Source: Saprospirales bacterium
Lineage (GTDB): Bacteria; Bacteroidota; Bacteroidia; Chitinophagales; Saprospiraceae
Length of the DNA: 9,466 nucleotides
Direction: 5' to 3'
Assembly (NCBI GenBank): GCA_024642645.1
Contig: JAHEAS010000080.1
Location: 1 to 9,466 of the forward strand
Shown: one piece after another, positions 6,116 through 9,466 of the stretch
How the letters are laid out: each line of letters opens with the position of its first letter
Numbering within the stretch: position 1 is the stretch's first letter
Notes under the pieces: generated by a model
The model's input: only the letters and a program-made list of their open reading frames with translations
What the model was told of the DNA's origin: nothing
Databases searched by the model: none
Position numbers and translations under genes: made by a program

Positions 6116-7363
6116 TTAGGCTTTTTCTTCCCAAATCATAGCTAAATGCACGATGGTGCGCACAGCGGCCTCCATATCTTGCACCGAAACCCATTCCAAT
6201 TTTGAGTGGAATGCATGCTCACCGGCAAAGATGTTGGGGCAGGGTAGCCCCATGAATGAGAGTCTCGAACCATCTGTCCCGCCTCGAATGCTCGACCTCT
6301 CAGGTTTGAGTCCTGCACGTCTTACAGCTTCAATCGCATTCTCCATTACTTCCGGATGTTTGTCAAGCACTTTTTTCATGTTGCGGTACTGTTCCGTAAT
6401 CTTAAAAGTTGCCGTAGAATTCGGGTATTTTTTGAGTACCTTATCCAAAGTTTTGCGAAGCAATGCTTCATGCTCTGCAAGTTTTTCGTCTGTAAAATCA
6501 CGTATGATGAAGCGAACAGTCGCTTTTTCTACCATACCCTCCATCACCACTGGGTGAATGAAACCCTCCATACCTTCAGTGGTTTCAGGGGAAAGTCCAT
6601 TTTTCGGCAGTGCTGCAACGATTTCACTTACAATTTTTATAGCACTCTCCATTTTACTCTTTGCAAACCCTGGGTGCGCACTGACACCGTTAATGGTTAT
6701 CAGCACCCCGTCAGCGGAAAATGTCTCATCTTCGATAGTGCCAGCCTTCTCACCATCCATTGTGTAGCCAAATTTAGCGCCTAGCTTTTTCACGTTCAGC
6801 TTATCTACACCACGTCCAATTTCTTCATCCGGAGTAAATAGGATTTTTATTTCGCCATGCTTAATTTCAGGGTGAGTGACAAGAAACTGAGCGGCATCCA
6901 TGATTTCTGCAAGACCTGCTTTATTGTCAGCCCCAAGAAGGGTAGTTCCGCTAGCTGTTATGATATCATTGCCTATTTGGTCAGCAAGATGAGGGTGTTC
7001 ACTAGGGTGAAGAACTTGAGTTTTGTCATCGGGAAGCACAATGTCCCCACCTTTATATTTATGGTGGACGATGGGTTTCACGTTCTCGCCACTGCAGTCC
7101 GGCGAAGTATCCATGTGTGAGCAAAAACAAATGACTGGTACTTGTTTTTTGGTATTGGCTGGAATAGTGCCAATGATGTAACCATACTTATCCAGCTTAG
7201 CATCGGTAATGCCAATTGAATTTAGCTCTTTGACGAGGATTTTACCGAGGTTTTTTTGTTTTGCTGTTGATGGGATGGTTTTAGATTCAGGGTCTGATTG
7301 GGTGTCAATTTTTACGTAGCGAAGAAACCGCTCTAAGACAGTGTGTTCAATTTTTATAGACAT
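6116..7363 (-). CDS. pepT: Peptidase T (tripeptide aminopeptidase, M20 family)
   Basis: The 415-residue cytoplasmic enzyme removes the N-terminal residue from tripeptides, using two zinc ions. Length and motifs match E. coli and Salmonella PepT. Zinc ligands by family position: H83 in SHMDTSPD (with D85), D146 in GADNKAG bridging both ions, the pair E180/E181 in PDEEIGRG (general base and ligand), D203 in MDGE, and H386 in HAFHSKLEW. The dimerisation lid lies between about 210 and 320 (INGVSAHPGFAKSKMESA, then FIIRDF). IRGGTDGSRLSFMGLPCPNIFAGEHAFHS near the C-terminus is the PepT-specific substrate region. The ATG at 7363 is the natural start, with an A-rich leader. The gene stands alone; the lipoprotein gene ahead of it ends in the same direction 170 bases after this one. 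No clear terminator was found downstream. Confidence 0.96.
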   Translation of the reverse strand: MSIKIEHTVLERFLRYVKIDTQSDPESKTIPSTAKQKNLGKILVKELNSIGITDAKLDKYGYIIGTIPANTKKQVPVICFCSHMDTSPDCSGENVKPIVHHKYKGGDIVLPDDKTQVLHPSEHPHLADQIGNDIITASGTTLLGADNKAGLAEIMDAAQFLVTHPEIKHGEIKILFTPDEEIGRGVDKLNVKKLGAKFGYTMDGEKAGTIEDETFSADGVLITINGVSAHPGFAKSKMESAIKIVSEIVAALPKNGLSPETTEGMEGFIHPVVMEGMVEKATVRFIIRDFTDEKLAEHEALLRKTLDKVLKKYPNSTATFKITEQYRNMKKVLDKHPEVMENAIEAVRRAGLKPERSSIRGGTDGSRLSFMGLPCPNIFAGEHAFHSKLEWVSVQDMEAAVRTIVHLAMIWEEKA

Positions 7364-7784
7364 AATAAAAGTTTAAACGTTGATAATCAGTGATTTGCGT
7401 ACAAAGTAGTAGCAATTTACGGTGCAAAATACGCACTTGGTGGCAGAAAATATATTGAAAAATATCAGGTTATTGCTTGTGGGGGTAGCGGGAAAGCCGT
7501 TTCTTTGCAGTGCCGTTAACAAAATATTAATCTATTTGCAGGCATCATTCCTACCATTCTGTGCGTTTTCCGGTCAAAATTCGGTTGCTCTACAAAATTT
7601 TCACAAAAAATAGTGAACAAAACGCAATTGTGACCTCTTTTAAGGTTAGCAATCTAAATGTAAATCAAGTTTGAACAGATTCGAAAATATGACAAAAGGA
7701 ACAGTTCATTAAATCCCAATGGTCAGACACAAGAAACTTTCAAGCTCTTAAACCATAATCACTTAATTAAATTTCTAAATTAAC
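7364..7784. other. 421-base divergent gap without a gene
   Basis: This lies between pepT (minus) and a plus-strand lipoprotein gene, so it must carry both promoters. No exact TAnnTTTG box was found on either strand; the nearest on the plus strand is TCTATTTG, with TTTG 23 bases upstream. A/T-rich sequence, including TTAATTAA, precedes the lipoprotein ATG. A frame of 63 codons at 7422-7613 has no recognisable features and was not called. Nothing else was seen. Confidence 0.6.
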
Positions 7785-8720
7785 ATGAAAAAAATTCTTT
7801 GGATTTTCTCTAGCGCACTTTTACTTTCTACTGCAATTTTCACTACAGGCTGTGGTGATGACCCAGTTAGTGACCTATCTCCAATTGTTAGCATATCTAC
7901 TGGTCCAACCCCTTCTACTGTAGTTGAAGGCCAAAATTCTTATGTTGCTGTAACAGTCAGTGCTACTAAAGGAACAAAAGCACTTAAGACGGTAACAGTT
8001 TACGAAGGTTCAACTAAGGTCTCTATTGATGACTTTAATGTAGATGGTAAATTGGCTGATGCCAACCCATTTTTGATAGCAAGCCCAACTGACGCAATGT
8101 CTTGGGATATTGAAATTAAAGTTACTGCCCTTGCTGGAACTGCAACCTATTCTGTTAAAGTTGAAGATGATGGTGGTCTTTCTGACGAAGCTACTTTCGA
8201 AGTAATCGTAACAGCTCCTGAAACTCCACTTAGCATGACATTAGAAGGTGCTACCTTCAACCTTTGGAACCAAGCTGGTCCAGTTGGTAAAGGTGGCATT
8301 GACCTTGACAATGGTAATAGCACTGGTAGCGCAGACGCAGCTGCTGAGCTTCGTGACATGGGTATCGATTCATTGGCTGGCTCTGGTGACAACTGGCGTC
8401 GTCGCATTGGTGGCGTAGGCGGTACTACTGTACGCTTTGCTGGCAATGGTAGCGTGGAATTTGGCAATGTTGCTTCTAAGGAGGCTATTGTTTCAATCTA
8501 TGAAAACGCAACTGATCTTCTCCCTGCAAGCACTTATACTACTGGAAATATTGATGTCTGGGGTAATTTCAAAGTAAGTGAAACAGTTAATGAAGGTGAT
8601 GCATTTGTAGTTTACAAAAGCGCTAATAACACCTACTACCTTGTAATTGTCAACACAATTACCGAAACGACTACTCTCGGTGATAACACCGATAAGTACA
8701 ACGTATCCATCAAGTATTGA
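7785..8720 (+). CDS. Probable surface lipoprotein with Ig-like region
   Basis: The 311-residue protein has a lipoprotein signal (MKKILWIFSSALLLSTAIF, lipobox TTGC, lipidated C23). GDD follows the cysteine directly; acidic residues there are part of the export signal that sends lipoproteins to the cell surface in Bacteroidota, so surface exposure is inferred. Residues about 30-145 look like an immunoglobulin or cadherin-type beta-sandwich (SPIVSISTGP, TYSVKVEDDGGLSDEATFEVIVTAP). Residues about 150-311 form a second, Gly/Asn/Thr-rich part that I do not recognise (NLWNQAGPVGKGGIDLDNG, NWRRRIGGVGGTTVRFAGNG, ending TDKYNVSIKY). It has no cysteine besides the lipidated one. Adhesion or glycan binding is possible but unproven. 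It is monocistronic, with a strong terminator 30 bases after the stop. Confidence 0.85.
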   Translation: MKKILWIFSSALLLSTAIFTTGCGDDPVSDLSPIVSISTGPTPSTVVEGQNSYVAVTVSATKGTKALKTVTVYEGSTKVSIDDFNVDGKLADANPFLIASPTDAMSWDIEIKVTALAGTATYSVKVEDDGGLSDEATFEVIVTAPETPLSMTLEGATFNLWNQAGPVGKGGIDLDNGNSTGSADAAAELRDMGIDSLAGSGDNWRRRIGGVGGTTVRFAGNGSVEFGNVASKEAIVSIYENATDLLPASTYTTGNIDVWGNFKVSETVNEGDAFVVYKSANNTYYLVIVNTITETTTLGDNTDKYNVSIKY

Positions 8721-8749
8721 TTTTTTGTCAATAATAGGATAGAACTGAG

Positions 8750-8781
8750 CGCCCGGAAACCATAGTTTCCGGGCGTTTTTT
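8750..8781 (+). terminator. Intrinsic terminator of the Ig-like lipoprotein gene
   Basis: CGCCCGGAAAC (8750-8760) and GTTTCCGGGCG (8765-8775) form a perfect 11-bp stem with the loop CATA, followed by six T. It is the most G/C-rich hairpin in the window. Confidence 0.95.
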
Positions 8782-8846
8782 AGTTTTTAACAAGGCGTTA
8801 ACACTTGTTGGATACCCATTGTACAAAGCTGGGCATGAATCTGGCT

Positions 8847-8854
8847 TAATTTTG
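8847..8854 (+). promoter_or_regulatory. Upstream TAATTTTG box (first of two)
   Basis: TAATTTTG matches the Bacteroidota -7 consensus TAnnTTTG exactly and is followed by CG, giving the same ten bases as the second box 48 bases downstream. No clear -33 TTTG stands at the right distance. It may be a second promoter of the DUF1573 gene. Confidence 0.4.
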
Positions 8855-8873
8855 CGTGGCAAATCAAATCGTT

Positions 8874-8891
8874 ATTTTCTTTTCAGAAAAT
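8874..8891 (+). repeat. Perfect 7-bp inverted repeat in the promoter region
   Basis: ATTTTCT (8874-8880) and AGAAAAT (8885-8891) flank the spacer TTTC. The repeat ends three bases before the second TAATTTTG box, where the spacer between -33 and -7 would be. It could be an operator; the low G/C makes a chance origin possible. Confidence 0.4.
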
Positions 8892-8894
8892 CAC

Positions 8895-8902
8895 TAATTT
8901 TG
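8895..8902 (+). promoter_or_regulatory. Probable -7 box of the DUF1573 gene
   Basis: TAATTTTG is an exact TAnnTTTG match 52 bases before the ATG at 8955, predicting a leader of about 45 bases. The -33 element is weak; a palindrome occupies most of that space. Confidence 0.55.
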
Positions 8903-8954
8903 CGCCATGTTTATTATCACAACGAAAATTTCTCATCACAAAAAAAATTAGAAG

Positions 8955-9466
8955 ATGTTGAAGCAAATTAAAATTGGTTTCCTTACGATGCTCACTGTAG
9001 CTGCTCTTGCTAGCTGCAAAAATGACACTGCTGACACTGCTACTGCTACGACTGGCGCTGCTGATGCAACTGCCCAGCCAGGTGCTGCAATGGATGCTGC
9101 TGCACAATCAATTACTACACCAGGAGGTGTAAACCCTACGACAAATCCAGCGGAGCCTGCTGCTCCTACTGGCCCTACTACCATCATGAGCTTCACTGAG
9201 ACTGAATTCAACTTCGGTAAGGTTAAAGCTGGTGAAAAGGTAGAACATGAATACACGTTTAAGAATACTGGCAAAGAGCCATTGGTCATCAGCAACGCAA
9301 AAGGTAGCTGTGGTTGCACTGTTCCTGAGTGGCCTAAAGAGCCTATTGCACCGGGAGCTACTGCCAAGATTAAGGTGAACTTTGACAGCAAAGGCAAAAG
9401 TGGCCCACAGACTAAGCAGGTAACGATTACTGCCAATACTGACCCAGTTCAGTCCATCATTTATAT
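8955..9466 (+). CDS. DUF1573-domain lipoprotein (runs off right edge)
   Basis: The first 170 codons are present with no stop. Residues 1-20 are a lipoprotein signal (MLKQIKIGFLTMLTVAALAS, lipidated C21). Residues 22-75 are a low-complexity Ala/Thr/Pro linker that should be flexible. From about 77 the DUF1573 domain begins, an Ig-like beta-sandwich related to the ASH/MSP folds: FNFGKVKAGEKVEHEYTFKN, then VISNAKGSCGCTVPEWPKEPIAPG, with the typical SCGC cysteines at 118-121, then KVNFDSKGKSGPQTKQVTI. Such proteins are common in Bacteroidota, but their role is not established. The ATG at 8955 follows an A-rich leader. The gene has its own promoter box and is separated from the previous gene by a terminator. 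The C-terminus is not visible, so the domain may be almost complete or followed by others. Confidence 0.92.
   Translation, partial: MLKQIKIGFLTMLTVAALASCKNDTADTATATTGAADATAQPGAAMDAAAQSITTPGGVNPTTNPAEPAAPTGPTTIMSFTETEFNFGKVKAGEKVEHEYTFKNTGKEPLVISNAKGSCGCTVPEWPKEPIAPGATAKIKVNFDSKGKSGPQTKQVTITANTDPVQSIIY

Noticed and set aside
6153..6784. Plus-strand frames of 134 and 142 codons opposite pepT
   Set aside because: They are antisense to a complete peptidase T with all zinc ligands, and they show no family features.
7422..7613. 63-codon open frame on the plus strand in the gap before the Ig-like lipoprotein
   Set aside because: No signal peptide, motif or family resemblance, and it begins inside the likely promoter region of pepT. 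The length is expected by chance.
8948..9436. 162-codon minus-strand frame opposite the DUF1573 gene
   Set aside because: It is antisense to a clear DUF1573 protein. Its Ala/Val-rich content follows from the Ala-rich linker on the other strand.

Overview
The window reads as chromosomal DNA of a member of the Bacteroidota, possibly a Saprospiria- or Cytophagia-like lineage; the exact group cannot be fixed from sequence alone. The evidence is the A-rich leaders without Shine-Dalgarno motifs before most start codons, TAnnTTTG promoter boxes, several lipoproteins (one with an acidic GDD directly after the lipobox cysteine), a divergent Bacteroidota-type homoserine dehydrogenase, and a DUF1573 lipoprotein. 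No insertion sequence, phage gene, CRISPR array, tRNA or rRNA was seen. Most of the window is housekeeping.

Layout: (1) 1-480, minus: N-terminal part of an acyl-CoA dehydrogenase, running off the left edge; a perfect 9-bp inverted repeat lies upstream of its start. (2) 573-1697, minus: PhoA-family alkaline phosphatase of the His/Trp metal-site type, apparently starting at TTG. (3) About 400 bases without a gene (1698-2106), holding a T8A8 palindrome, a possible promoter and a run of RNA hairpins ending in a strong intrinsic terminator 14 bases before the next gene. (4) 2107-3111, plus: ADP-heptose-pathway sugar kinase (HldA / HldE N-domain type). (5) 3153-3387, plus: promoter box, SAM-I riboswitch and intrinsic terminator, forming the leader of homoserine dehydrogenase (3467-4678). 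(6) A terminator for the opposing strand, then a minus-strand lipoprotein of unknown function (4752-5945). (7) 6116-7363, minus: peptidase T. (8) A 421-base divergent gap without a gene, then a plus-strand lipoprotein with an Ig-like region (7785-8720) and its terminator. (9) A regulatory stretch with two identical TAATTTTGCG boxes and a palindrome, then a DUF1573 lipoprotein (8955 to the right edge).

The genes do not form one operon; nearly all appear to be single transcription units. The clearest regulatory logic is at hom: SAM bound by the riboswitch should reduce synthesis of homoserine, a methionine precursor, when methionine/SAM is plentiful. The most open question is the leader of the heptose kinase, which has the same hairpins, then terminator, then gene layout as the SAM-controlled gene but matches no RNA family I recognise.
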